A DNA stretch of 23,059 nucleotides, from assembly GCA_000403945.1 (NCBI GenBank), contig APFI01000358.1:1-23059 (forward strand), in the 5' to 3' direction. Source of the stretch: Desulfovibrio sp. Dsv1 (GTDB lineage Bacteria; Desulfobacterota; Desulfovibrionia; Desulfovibrionales; Desulfovibrionaceae). Below the pieces are notes generated by a model. It searched no databases. It had not been told where the DNA came from and saw only the letters and a list, made by a program, of their open reading frames with translations. The position numbers were made by a program, and so were the translations under genes. Below, one piece after another: positions 6,934-14,914 of the stretch (its first letter is position 1; each line of letters opens with the position of its first letter).

Positions 6934-9363
6934 ATGACCACTGACCAGGATTTCCCCGCGGCCGCATCCCCCGGCGCGGATGGCGCAAGCCAGGACGCCT
7001 CTGTTTCTTCCGTTTCCGCCTCCACGGCCCCTTCCGTTTCCGGCGAAGCTCCGACGGAAGCTCCCGCCCCAAAACGACGCGCATCTTCCCGCGGTGTAAA
7101 AAGGCCCGCCGCTCAAACGGCGCGCGCGCCGCGCGCCCGAAGCGTCAGGGACACGCCAGACGCAGATGCCGCCGCCGCGGAAAGCTCCATGTACGCTCCC
7201 GCGCGCAAGCCGCGCGAAAGCCGCACCGCCACAGCCAAAGCCGGAACCAAAGCTGCGGCCCCGGCGGTATCCGGGCCGGAGGGAACTGAAGCGGCGCAGA
7301 CAGGCGCGGCCAAGGCCGCTCCCGAACGCGCCCGCAGCACCACGCGAGGTTCGCGCGCAAAAAAAGCCGCAGCGCCTGCGGACGGCGCGACGCAAACCGC
7401 GGCCACCCCGGCTTTGACGGCGGAGGAGGCGTTGCCCGCATCCACGACGGACGCCCCCGCCGCCAAAATCCCCGAAAGAATTTCTTGGACCAGTTCCGCC
7501 CCGGCGGAATTGACCGCAGCGGCGGAACCGGCTGAGCAGGCGGAGCCGGAAGAAACCCGACCCTTGGAAGCCGGGGATGCCACAACCGGAAGCGAGGGCG
7601 AGGACAGCGCCGAAACACCCATCCGCAAAAGCCGTCGCGGACGACGCGGCGGCCGCAGCCGGAACCGCAAAAACCGCGCAACCGCCACAGATGACATGAG
7701 CACGGATGAAGCCCCGAAGGACGAAACCGGCGCAACGGCCCAGGAAGATCGCGACAGCGGCGACGCCGACGCCGCCTCCCCGGTCGATGTCGGCGAAACC
7801 GCATCCGAGGTCCCCGCCCCCAAGGGCAGAGGCAAAAGCGCCACGGCCGCCGAGAACGAAAGCGGCAAAAAATCCACCGTGCGCGCCACAGCGGCCAAGG
7901 CCAAAGCCGACGCGGCCACGGGCAAACGGCGCATGTTCATCAGTGTGCTGCCCGGCGAGCAGGTGGAAGTGGCTCTGGCTGAAGAGGGCAGCCTGCTGGA
8001 ATATTATCTGGACATGCTTCACCAGCGCAAAATCAAAGGCAATATTTACAAGGGCGTCATCCACAATATCGACACAAACCTTCAGGCCGCCTTTGTGAGC
8101 TACGGCGCGGGCAAGAACGGCTTTCTGCAGATCGACGAAATCCACCCCGAATACTGGCAGGCCCATCACGAACCGGCCAAGGGCAAGAAGTTTCCGCCCA
8201 TCCAGAAGGTGCTCAAAGCGGGCCAGGAAGTGCTGGTGCAGGTGGTCAAGGAACCCACCGGCAACAAGGGCGCGTTTCTGACCACCTGGCTGTCGCTGGC
8301 CGGGCGTTTTCTGGTGCTCACGCCGGGACAGGAACAGATCGGCGTTTCCCGCAAGGTGGAAAACGACGAAGAGCGCGCCCGCCTGCGTGAAATGATGAAC
8401 GGTATTGATCCCGGCCAAGGCTTGGGCGTCATCGTGCGCACGGTGAGCGCGGGCACTACCAAAACCACGCTGAAAAACGATCTTCAGTATCTGAAGCGCC
8501 TCTGGCGCGACATCCGCAAAAAAGCCACAGAGGTTTCGGCTCCGGCCCTGATCCATCAGGAACCCGGCCTCTCCGAACGCGCGGTGCGCGACTACCTCAC
8601 CGACGACGTCTGCGAAATCTGGGTGGACAATGAGGACGTGGCCCAAGGCATCCGCGACACGGTCAGCCTGCTCTTCCCGCGCAAAAAGGATCTGGTGCGC
8701 CTGCACGGCGATATCCGCCAGTCCATGTGGGAGCGTTTCAGCCTGCGCCGCCAGCTGGATCAGATCTATTCCCGCGAAGTGATTCTGCCCTCAGGCGGCC
8801 GCTTGGTCTTCGACCAGACCGAGGCCCTGATGGCTGTCGACATCAACTCGGGCAAGATTTCCGGTAGAGGCAATTTCGAGGCCATGGCCTACAAAACCAA
8901 TATGGAGGCAGCTGAAACCATCGCCCGCCAGCTCCGGCTGCGCGACATTGGCGGGCAGGTGGTCATCGACTTCATTGAAATGCGCGACAAGAAACATGTC
9001 CTGGATGTGGAGAAAACCCTGCGTCATGCCATGAAAAACGACCGCGCCCGCCACGACGTGGCCCGCATGAGCCCCTTCGGGCTGCTGGAACTGGTGCGCC
9101 AGCGCACGGGCTCCTCGGCTCTGGCCATCACCATGGAACCCTGTCCGGCATGCGGCGGCACAGGCCAGCGCCGCAACCTGGAATGGCAGGCCCTGCAGAG
9201 CCTGCGCGAACTGCGCCGCATGCTGCGCGCAACCAACGGCGAAAAGTGCGTTTTCGAAACCTCGCGGGAACTGGGTCTCTATCTGCTCAACCACAAGCGC
9301 GACACCTTGCGCGAGATGGAACAGGATTTCGGAAAATGCCTGGAAATAGCGATCCGCACCTAG
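6934..9363 (+). CDS. rng: Ribonuclease E/G with a long disordered N-terminal extension
   Basis: This endoribonuclease cuts AU-rich single-stranded RNA in mRNA decay and in rRNA and tRNA processing. The 809-aa protein splits in two. Residues 1-329 are low-complexity Ala/Pro/Glu/Lys/Arg with basic patches (KSRRGRRGGRSRNRKNR) and no visible fold. Residues 330-800 are the catalytic half: an S1-type start (MFISVLPGEQVEVALAEEG, then GNIYKGVI), the DNase I-like metal site with Asp636 (VDINSG) and Asp679 (IDFIEM), and the zinc-link CPAC (Cys737, Cys740). The spacings of 43 and 58 residues match E. coli D303, D346 and C404. No C-terminal scaffold follows. ATG 6934 has AGAAGGA 5 nt upstream. The 3' end overlaps queH by 28 bp. 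Confidence 0.95.
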   Translation: MTTDQDFPAAASPGADGASQDASVSSVSASTAPSVSGEAPTEAPAPKRRASSRGVKRPAAQTARAPRARSVRDTPDADAAAAESSMYAPARKPRESRTATAKAGTKAAAPAVSGPEGTEAAQTGAAKAAPERARSTTRGSRAKKAAAPADGATQTAATPALTAEEALPASTTDAPAAKIPERISWTSSAPAELTAAAEPAEQAEPEETRPLEAGDATTGSEGEDSAETPIRKSRRGRRGGRSRNRKNRATATDDMSTDEAPKDETGATAQEDRDSGDADAASPVDVGETASEVPAPKGRGKSATAAENESGKKSTVRATAAKAKADAATGKRRMFISVLPGEQVEVALAEEGSLLEYYLDMLHQRKIKGNIYKGVIHNIDTNLQAAFVSYGAGKNGFLQIDEIHPEYWQAHHEPAKGKKFPPIQKVLKAGQEVLVQVVKEPTGNKGAFLTTWLSLAGRFLVLTPGQEQIGVSRKVENDEERARLREMMNGIDPGQGLGVIVRTVSAGTTKTTLKNDLQYLKRLWRDIRKKATEVSAPALIHQEPGLSERAVRDYLTDDVCEIWVDNEDVAQGIRDTVSLLFPRKKDLVRLHGDIRQSMWERFSLRRQLDQIYSREVILPSGGRLVFDQTEALMAVDINSGKISGRGNFEAMAYKTNMEAAETIARQLRLRDIGGQVVIDFIEMRDKKHVLDVEKTLRHAMKNDRARHDVARMSPFGLLELVRQRTGSSALAITMEPCPACGGTGQRRNLEWQALQSLRELRRMLRATNGEKCVFETSRELGLYLLNHKRDTLREMEQDFGKCLEIAIRT

Positions 9364-9986
9364 ACCCCGTAACGGCGCGCGGCGACAACAGCCTGCTGCT
9401 GCACGTCTGCTGCGGACCGTGCGCCATCATGCCCATTACCCGTCTGCTGGACGAGGACTATGCGGTTACGGCCTGGTTTATGAATCCAAATGTGCAGCCG
9501 CTGGCCGAATATCTGCGCCGCCGCGAAGCCGCCGGACAGTGCGCCGAGCGGCTGGGCGTGGAGATTCTATACGCGGACGCGGCGTGGGACATTACGGCAT
9601 GGTTGCGCGCCGTGGCCGGGCGGGACGAACCGCCCGCGCGTTGCGCATGGTGTTGTGAAAGCCGCGTGGAGGCCGCCTTTGCCGAGGCCGCCTCTCTGGG
9701 TTTCGCCTGCTTCAGCACCAGCCTGCTCTACTCCCGCCATCAGCCGCACGAGGTTATTGCCGCGACGGGTCGCAAGCTGGCGGAAAAAGGCGGCCCCGAC
9801 TTTGTCTACCGCGATTTTCGTACGGACTGGCAGACGGGCATTGACCGCTCCAGGGAATGGGGCCTGTACCGCCAGCCCTACTGCGGCTGCGTCTACAGCG
9901 AGACGGACCGCTACCGCAAACGGCTAGAACGCTGTAAAAAGGATATCCCCTTCCCGGACGACCGGACCCGCCCCGGACGCGCCTGA
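9336..9986 (+). CDS. queH: Epoxyqueuosine reductase QueH (DUF208 family)
   Basis: QueH makes the last step of queuosine synthesis, reducing epoxyqueuosine in the anticodon wobble position of certain tRNAs. It replaces the cobalamin-dependent QueG. The 216-aa protein shows the family's cysteine pattern: HVCCGPC (Cys25, Cys26, Cys29), ARCAWCC (Cys103, Cys106, Cys107) and YCGC (Cys183, Cys185), which hold an iron-sulfur cluster and a nearby metal. The family stretches FMNPNVQPLAEYLRR and TSLLYSRHQPHE are present too. ATG 9336 gives this length and lies inside the end of the RNase gene, which suggests translational coupling of two RNA-related genes. Confidence 0.92.
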   Translation: MPGNSDPHLDPVTARGDNSLLLHVCCGPCAIMPITRLLDEDYAVTAWFMNPNVQPLAEYLRRREAAGQCAERLGVEILYADAAWDITAWLRAVAGRDEPPARCAWCCESRVEAAFAEAASLGFACFSTSLLYSRHQPHEVIAATGRKLAEKGGPDFVYRDFRTDWQTGIDRSREWGLYRQPYCGCVYSETDRYRKRLERCKKDIPFPDDRTRPGRA

Positions 9987-10107
9987 AAAAAACTTCCGAG
10001 GAGAAAAGCGGCGAGAGAAGCAGCGCCAGAAGCAAAAGCGCCGACAATGAAAAAGGGAAGCGCGGACGCGGCATATGGCATCCGTGACGGCGTTTGCGCC
10101 GCACGCA

Positions 10108-10141
10108 AAAGCCCGCCGAAGCGGGCTTTGCTGTTTTCTTT
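10108..10141. terminator. Bidirectional terminator between queH and the epimerase gene
   Basis: AAAGCCCGC (10108-10116) pairs with GCGGGCTTT (10121-10129) around a CGAA tetraloop. On the plus strand TGCTGTTTTCTTTTTT follows, which ends the queH transcript. On the minus strand the stem reads into TTTTGCG, weaker but usable by the convergent epimerase gene. Confidence 0.85.
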
Positions 10142-10162
10142 TTTCAAAGGGCCAACGGCACA

Positions 10163-11185
10163 TTACAGATTAGCCGCATACCAGTCCCCGGCCAGGCGCA
10201 GACCCTGACGCACGCTGTAGCCCGGTTCATAGCCCAGCAGTTTTTCGGCCCGGCTGATGTCCGCCAGAGAATGGCGCACGTCGCCCGCGCGGAAATCGCG
10301 GCGCACGGCCTCGGCCGTGGCGGCGGCTGGCAGATGGCGGCTCACTTCCTCACGGATCAGCGCGAAAAGCTCATTGAGTGTGGTACGCTGGCCGAAGGCC
10401 ACGTTGTAGATTCTGTCGCGGGCCTCGTCGCGGGCGCTGCTGGCCAGCAGATTGGCCTGCACCACGTTGTCAATGTAGCAGAAGTCGCGGCTGGTTTCGC
10501 CATCGCCGTTGACGTAGACGGTTTCCCCCTTGATCAGGCTGGCGAACCACTGCGGAATTACCGCCGCATACGCGCCATAGGGGTCCTGGCGCTGGCCGAA
10601 GACGTTGAAATAGCGCAGGCCGATGCTGGTGAAACCGTAGCAACGGGCGAAGACGTCGGCGTAGAGTTCGTCCACATACTTGGTCACCGCGTAGGGCGAG
10701 AGCGGACGGCCTATCTTGTCCTCCACCTTGGGCAGTTCCGGCGAGTCGCCGTATGTGGAAGAAGAGGCGGCGTACACAAAACTCTCCACTTTGGCGTCGC
10801 GCGCGGCCACCAGCATGTTCAGGAAACCGTCGATATTGCAGCTGTTGGAAAGCAGGGGATCGTCGATGGAGCGCGGCACCGAACCCAGCGCCGCCTCGTG
10901 CAGCACGTGCTGCACGCCGTTGCAGGCCTTGCGGCAGGTGTCCAAGTCGCGGATGTCGCCTTCCATGAAGGTAAAGCGCTTCCAAGCTTCCGGGGCCACC
11001 AGATCATGGACCATATCCAGATTTTTCTGGTAACCGGTGAGAAAATTGTCCAGGCCGACCACGGTCTGCCCCATTTTCAGAAGATGCTCCAGCAGGTTGG
11101 AACCGATAAAACCGGCCACGCCGGTCACCAGCCAGCTGGACGGGGCGGCGGTCATGCTTTCACACAAGGCGGCATACGCGCTCAT
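10163..11185 (-). CDS. NAD-dependent sugar epimerase, WbpP/TviC-like UDP-N-acetylhexosamine 4-epimerase
   Basis: This is an extended short-chain dehydrogenase (340 aa) that probably interconverts UDP-GlcNAc and UDP-GalNAc, or their uronates, for surface polysaccharide. It has the NAD-binding loop GVAGFIG (residues 22-28), GLDNFLTG, the SSSTYGDSPELPK segment with the catalytic Ser/Thr, YAVTK with Tyr and Lys, and YFNVFGQRQDPYGAYAAVIP. The last is a WbpP-type signature more than a GalE or RmlB one. ATG 11185 has AGGA 7 nt upstream; an internal Met11 is an alternative. It points away from the glycosyltransferase pair, with about 200 bp between them. The exact sugar is inferred. Confidence 0.88.
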   Translation of the reverse strand: MSAYAALCESMTAAPSSWLVTGVAGFIGSNLLEHLLKMGQTVVGLDNFLTGYQKNLDMVHDLVAPEAWKRFTFMEGDIRDLDTCRKACNGVQHVLHEAALGSVPRSIDDPLLSNSCNIDGFLNMLVAARDAKVESFVYAASSSTYGDSPELPKVEDKIGRPLSPYAVTKYVDELYADVFARCYGFTSIGLRYFNVFGQRQDPYGAYAAVIPQWFASLIKGETVYVNGDGETSRDFCYIDNVVQANLLASSARDEARDRIYNVAFGQRTTLNELFALIREEVSRHLPAAATAEAVRRDFRAGDVRHSLADISRAEKLLGYEPGYSVRQGLRLAGDWYAANL

Positions 11186-11389
11186 GGCTATATCCTGTTT
11201 TGCGGTCTGAATGTTGATGAATGACGGCCCTGACGGACCGGCCCTCTTGTATCGCGCGCGGCACGGCCTTGTAAAGACGTCGCGCGGCGGCCCTCTTTTC
11301 AGAATCGTACGCAGGTGCTATAGGCAGGCCATGCGCCGCAGTCGCCTGACAAGCGGACCACGGCCATGACGGAGGGGAGAAAGCAAGGC

Positions 11390-12526
11390 ATGAAAATCAT
11401 CGTCCTGGGCAACCAGGCCAAGGCATTGTCCAATTTCTGGAGCGTGCTGATCCGCCGGATGCGCCAGAGCGGCCATGAGGCGCTCTGCTGCGTGCCGCCC
11501 GGCGACCCCGAGGCCGAAGCGGCCCTGGATGCCCTGGGCGCGGCGGTGATCCATTACGAACTGGACCGCAAGGGGCTCAACCCTCTGCATGACGCGCGTA
11601 CCTTCACACAACTGCGGCAGATCTTCGCCATGGAAAAGCCCGATCTGCTCTTCGCATCCACCATCAAGCCGGTCATTTACGGCTGCATGGCCGCGCGGCG
11701 CGCGCGCGTGCCGCACATCTACGCCACCATCACCGGCCTGGGCTACGCTTTCGAAGCTGACAGCCTGTTCAAGAAATGCGTCAACCGCCTGAGCGTCCTG
11801 CTCTACCGTAAGGCACTCAAAAACGCGGAAGGCGTCTTTTTCCAGAATCAGGACGACATCCGCATCTTCCGCGAGTCGGGCATTCTGAAGCCCGGCGCGC
11901 GGGTGCTTACGGCGCGCGGCACGGGCGTGGACATCACGCGTTTCGCCCTCGCGCCCCTGCCCAAGCTGCCGCCGTCCGGCCCCGTGATCTTTCTGCTGGT
12001 AGGCCGCCTGCTGGAAGCCAAGGGTTTGCCTGAATACGCCGAGGCCGCGCGCATGCTCAGGACCCGCCATCCCGACACCCGCTTTCAGCTTCTGGGTCCG
12101 CCGGAACAGGGGCTGGGCAGCGTGAGCCTTGACCGGATCAGAACCTGGGAGCATGAAAACGGCATCGAATACCTGGGCGAAACCAGAGACGTGCGGCCCT
12201 ATGTGGCCGCAGCCCATGTACTGGTGCTGCCCTCCTGGCGGGAAGGCACGCCCACATCCATCATGGAGGGCATGAGCATGGGGCGCGCGGCGGTGGTCAC
12301 GGACGTGCCCGGCTGCCGGGAAGTGGTGCGCGACGGGATCAACGGACGCATGGTTCCGTTGCGCGACCCCGAAGCGCTGGCCGGGGCCATGGAAAGCTTC
12401 ATCCTCGCGCCGGAGAGCATCGTCCGCATGGGCGTGGCCGGGCGTGAGCTGGCCGTCGGGGAATTCGACGCCGAAAAAGTGGCGGCCCACATCCTGCGAG
12501 ATATGCGCGTGCCCGTCGGGGCATAA
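11390..12526 (+). CDS. GT4-family glycosyltransferase
   Basis: This is a GT-B fold retaining glycosyltransferase (378 aa) that adds a sugar to a growing polysaccharide repeat unit on the cytoplasmic face of the membrane. The N-terminal lobe begins MKIIVLGNQAKALSNFW and contains KPDLLFASTIKPVIYG and ATITGLGYAF. The C-terminal lobe has the nucleotide-sugar site: FLLVGRLLEAKGLPEYAEAA, then LPSWREGTPTSIMEGMSMG with the paired glutamates, then DVPGCREVV. ATG 11390 begins directly at the first strand, and GGAGGGGAG precedes it; ATG 11366 would add eight residues. It is 11 bp upstream of the sugar-transferase gene and likely in one operon with it. Donor and acceptor are unknown. Confidence 0.9.
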   Translation: MKIIVLGNQAKALSNFWSVLIRRMRQSGHEALCCVPPGDPEAEAALDALGAAVIHYELDRKGLNPLHDARTFTQLRQIFAMEKPDLLFASTIKPVIYGCMAARRARVPHIYATITGLGYAFEADSLFKKCVNRLSVLLYRKALKNAEGVFFQNQDDIRIFRESGILKPGARVLTARGTGVDITRFALAPLPKLPPSGPVIFLLVGRLLEAKGLPEYAEAARMLRTRHPDTRFQLLGPPEQGLGSVSLDRIRTWEHENGIEYLGETRDVRPYVAAAHVLVLPSWREGTPTSIMEGMSMGRAAVVTDVPGCREVVRDGINGRMVPLRDPEALAGAMESFILAPESIVRMGVAGRELAVGEFDAEKVAAHILRDMRVPVGA

Positions 12527-12537
12527 AAGGAAGTGCA

Positions 12538-13887
12538 ATGATCAGTACATATCGCATGGCGCTCTTGCAGGTTCTGGACATCTTCTGCCTGCTGCTGGCG
12601 CTGACCGTCACCGGCGTGACCGCCATCGCGCCGGATTTGAGCGTGTTCCACGACTATACCGGCGCTTCGCTGTTTACGGTCTTTTTTTACATGCTCTTTT
12701 TCTACATTCTGGACGCTTACAGCGTAGGCCAGGAAGACTTCAAGGAAACCGCGGGGCGGGTGCTGGTGGCCTGCGTGCTGGGCATCATCTCCTCGGCCAC
12801 CGCCTCCTATTCCTTCGACCACTGGCGTTTCGACCGCGAAAGCCTGCTGATGCTCTTCGCCCTGTCCCTGGCCTTCAGCTTGGGCTGGCGCTGGCTCTAT
12901 TACCGCAATGCGAACAAGCTGACTCATCCTCTGCGCATTCTGCTGGTGGGCGTGGACCGCGCGGGCAAGGTGCGCCAGTTGCTGGCCGAGGGGCTGCCGC
13001 AGGCAAAAATCATCGGCTATGTGGGCGAGCGGGACCAGGAGCCGGACGCTGGTCCCTGCCTGGGACCGCCCTTCAAGGCACTGGATGTGGCGCGCAAAAA
13101 AAAGGCCACCATGATTTTGCTGCTGCCCGACGCGCCCATTGACGACGATATCGCCCATGACCTGCTGGAAGCCAAGCTGCGCGGCAGCATGGTGGTGGAC
13201 ATCCGCAGTTTTTACGAGCACGTGGCGCAGCGTCTGCCCCTTTCGCAGATCAACGACGAATGGCTGTTGCAGACCGAGGGTTTTTCCCTGAATACGCGCG
13301 GCTCGCTACGGCGGCTGAAGCGGGCTCTGGACGTGCTGATCTCCTTGGTGCTGCTGATTCCGGCCACGCCCGTCATGCTGCTGACCGCCCTGATCGTGCG
13401 CCTGGAATCGCCGGGCCCGGTGATCTACCGTCAGGACCGCGTGGGCCTGTACGAAAAGGAATTCACGGTCTACAAATTCCGCTCCATGCGCGCGGACTCG
13501 GAAAAAAACGGCGCGGTCTGGGCCAGCGCCCGCGACAGCCGAGTGACCCGCTTCGGCAAGTTCATCCGCAAGGTGCGCATTGACGAGCTGCCCCAGATCT
13601 GGAACATCCTCAAGGGCGACATGAGTTTCATCGGCCCCCGGCCCGAGCGCATGGCCTTCGTGACGCAGCTCAAAAAGGACATTCCCTATTACAGCCTGCG
13701 CCATACAGTGAAGCCGGGGCTCACGGGCTGGGCCCAGGTCTGCTATCCCTACGGCGCGTCCGAAGAGGACGCCCGCCATAAGCTGGAGTACGACCTCTAC
13801 TACATCAAGAACATGTCCATTCTGCTGGACATTCACATTATTTTCAAAACCATCGGCGTGGTGCTCTTTCCCAAGGGCGCGCGTTAG
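12538..13887 (+). CDS. Exopolysaccharide polyprenyl glycosylphosphotransferase
   Basis: The enzyme transfers a sugar-1-phosphate to undecaprenyl phosphate, starting a lipid-linked repeat unit at the inner membrane. The 449-aa protein has four N-terminal membrane helices (about residues 9-30, 43-62, 75-95, 103-119) and a soluble nucleotide-binding-like domain (ILLVGVDRAGK). A fifth hydrophobic hairpin (about 266-287) leads into the catalytic bacterial sugar-transferase domain: GPVIYRQDRVGL, VYKFRSMR, IDELPQIWNILKGDMSFIGP (with the Asp-Glu pair) and PGLTGWAQV. The overall shape recalls the EpsB-type subgroup linked to PEP-CTERM systems, a weak inference because no exosortase gene is in the window. 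AAGGAAG lies 4 nt before ATG 12538. An IS5 relic begins 2 bp after its stop. Confidence 0.93.
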   Translation: MISTYRMALLQVLDIFCLLLALTVTGVTAIAPDLSVFHDYTGASLFTVFFYMLFFYILDAYSVGQEDFKETAGRVLVACVLGIISSATASYSFDHWRFDRESLLMLFALSLAFSLGWRWLYYRNANKLTHPLRILLVGVDRAGKVRQLLAEGLPQAKIIGYVGERDQEPDAGPCLGPPFKALDVARKKKATMILLLPDAPIDDDIAHDLLEAKLRGSMVVDIRSFYEHVAQRLPLSQINDEWLLQTEGFSLNTRGSLRRLKRALDVLISLVLLIPATPVMLLTALIVRLESPGPVIYRQDRVGLYEKEFTVYKFRSMRADSEKNGAVWASARDSRVTRFGKFIRKVRIDELPQIWNILKGDMSFIGPRPERMAFVTQLKKDIPYYSLRHTVKPGLTGWAQVCYPYGASEEDARHKLEYDLYYIKNMSILLDIHIIFKTIGVVLFPKGAR

Positions 13888-13889
13888 AT

Positions 13890-14331
13890 AGTGTAGTCAC
13901 GAGATTGAAGTCCATGAAAAGATACATCCGATCCGGACAGCGGCCAGGAATGACGCCGCATTTTTCGCGTATCGGATCGCAATGCCGCGCCATCGCTTCA
14001 AATGAGGGAAGATGCGATTTCGTGTTGAGCCCCCTTTTGCGCGGATCATGTCCCGGTTGTCTCCTCTCGCGCCCGCCGCATGAGGTGAACCACGCAATGA
14101 CAGGCATCGATCATCAGCCATGCGGGGTCCGGCTCATCAATCGGAATTTCAAGCGAACCGCTCCCAACACGCCATATTCACGGCCGGGCAAATGGGTCTC
14201 GGGTTTTCCCGAATTGAATCAGAAATATCGCGCCGCCTGTGGACTGCGATGGGCATGTGTTCCTCGCTTGCGGTTAAAGACAAGCGAACCATGCCACAAA
14301 ATAAAACTCCGGATAATCTCGTGACTATACT
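13890..14331 (-). mobile_element. Internally deleted IS5-family element (MITE-like, 442 bp)
   Basis: Near-perfect 17-bp terminal inverted repeats bound it: AGTGTAGTCACGAGATT at 13890-13906 and its inverted copy at 14315-14331, with one mismatch. The interior is a shortened IS5-type transposase on the minus strand. It starts 2 bp after the sugar-transferase stop codon. No target duplication can be read with certainty. Confidence 0.85.
13897..14292 (-). pseudogene. IS5-family transposase relic with internal deletion
   Basis: Read in shifting minus-strand frames, the fragments follow an IS5-type DDE transposase in order: HRRRDISDSIRENPRPICPA at the N-terminus; DPAWLMIDACHCVVH (the first catalytic Asp region); PHAAGARGDNRDMIRAKGGS; then, after a jump, HLKRWRGIAIRYAKNAASFL and AAVRIGC at the C-terminus. 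The jump removes the region with the second Asp and most of the DDE core, and at least two frame changes are present. Only in trans could this element move. Confidence 0.82.
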
Positions 14332-14374
14332 GCCCAAGACAGCCCACAAAATAATCAATTCATGACGACACCGC

Positions 14375-14610
14375 CTAGTCAAGACCCAATTGTTTTTCAA
14401 CACAAAATGGTATTTGTAGGGGCTATGGCTTCAGCCTTGCCGGACACGGACCGGAAGCCTCGCCCGAAGACGTCCAGATCATCCCCCAGAGTGTCCTTCA
14501 GACGCTGCACAAAACGGATGCGCCGACGCTGCGCTTCCGTGGCCATTGGGGTGGAGCAGATACCCGAGAGTTTTTTACGCTTTCCCGGCACGGACAGGTT
14601 TTCGAGGAGA
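14375..14610 (-). pseudogene. GT10 alpha-1,3-fucosyltransferase, C-terminal relic
   Basis: The minus strand encodes KKLSGICSTPMATEAQRRRI, then FVQRLKDTLGDDLDVFGRGF, then KAEAIAP. One base missing near 14410 shifts the frame, after which YKYHFVLKNN continues. This is the GDP-fucose-binding signature of GT10 enzymes (FGxG ... K ... L-x-PYKFxLxFENS). The sequence after NN no longer matches, and the IS5 relic begins about 45 bp further on. The upstream part (to about 14800) stays open in one frame but I cannot align it. It was probably part of the polysaccharide group to the left. Confidence 0.72.
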
Positions 14611-14914
14611 GACGGGAACGGAACGGCACTGTCCTGCCGACCCCGTAGGAGTGCGGATAACGCTTGATTTCCGACGGGTCGTTGAAAACCGCCAGCCAAA
14701 AAGCGCGGCAGTCCTTGTCCTTCAGGACAAAACGCGTGTTTTCCCCCTAACCCATGCCGCCGCGGCCGTCGCCAGTCTGGCACAGCCAAGGCCAAGCCGC
14801 GTGTATGGTGCAAAAAGCAATTCATGTCTCTATATCACAGAAAGGCGGATCGACAAATTCAACGCAAGAAGGCCGGAGAAACCACAGATTACTCCTGTCC
14901 GCAATCAGACGGCG
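14611..14914. other. Stretch without a supported gene, between the GT10 relic and apbE
   Basis: The minus strand is open across much of this DNA, but the encoded residues do not resemble a family I know. It may be the scrambled N-terminal part of the fucosyltransferase relic. A hairpin GACGGC-GCTAT-GCCGTC (14908-14924) covers the apbE stop codon; it lacks a T-run on the minus strand, so I do not call it a terminator. Confidence 0.5.

Noticed and set aside
6883..8706. A 607-aa minus-strand open frame
   Set aside because: It mirrors the low-complexity part of the RNase E/G gene, and its Gly/Phe/Arg-rich composition is explained by that. There is no ribosome site or domain.
10094..11224. A 376-aa plus-strand open frame
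   Set aside because: It is fully antisense to the WbpP-like epimerase, which has clear motifs, and it would start inside the terminator hairpin.
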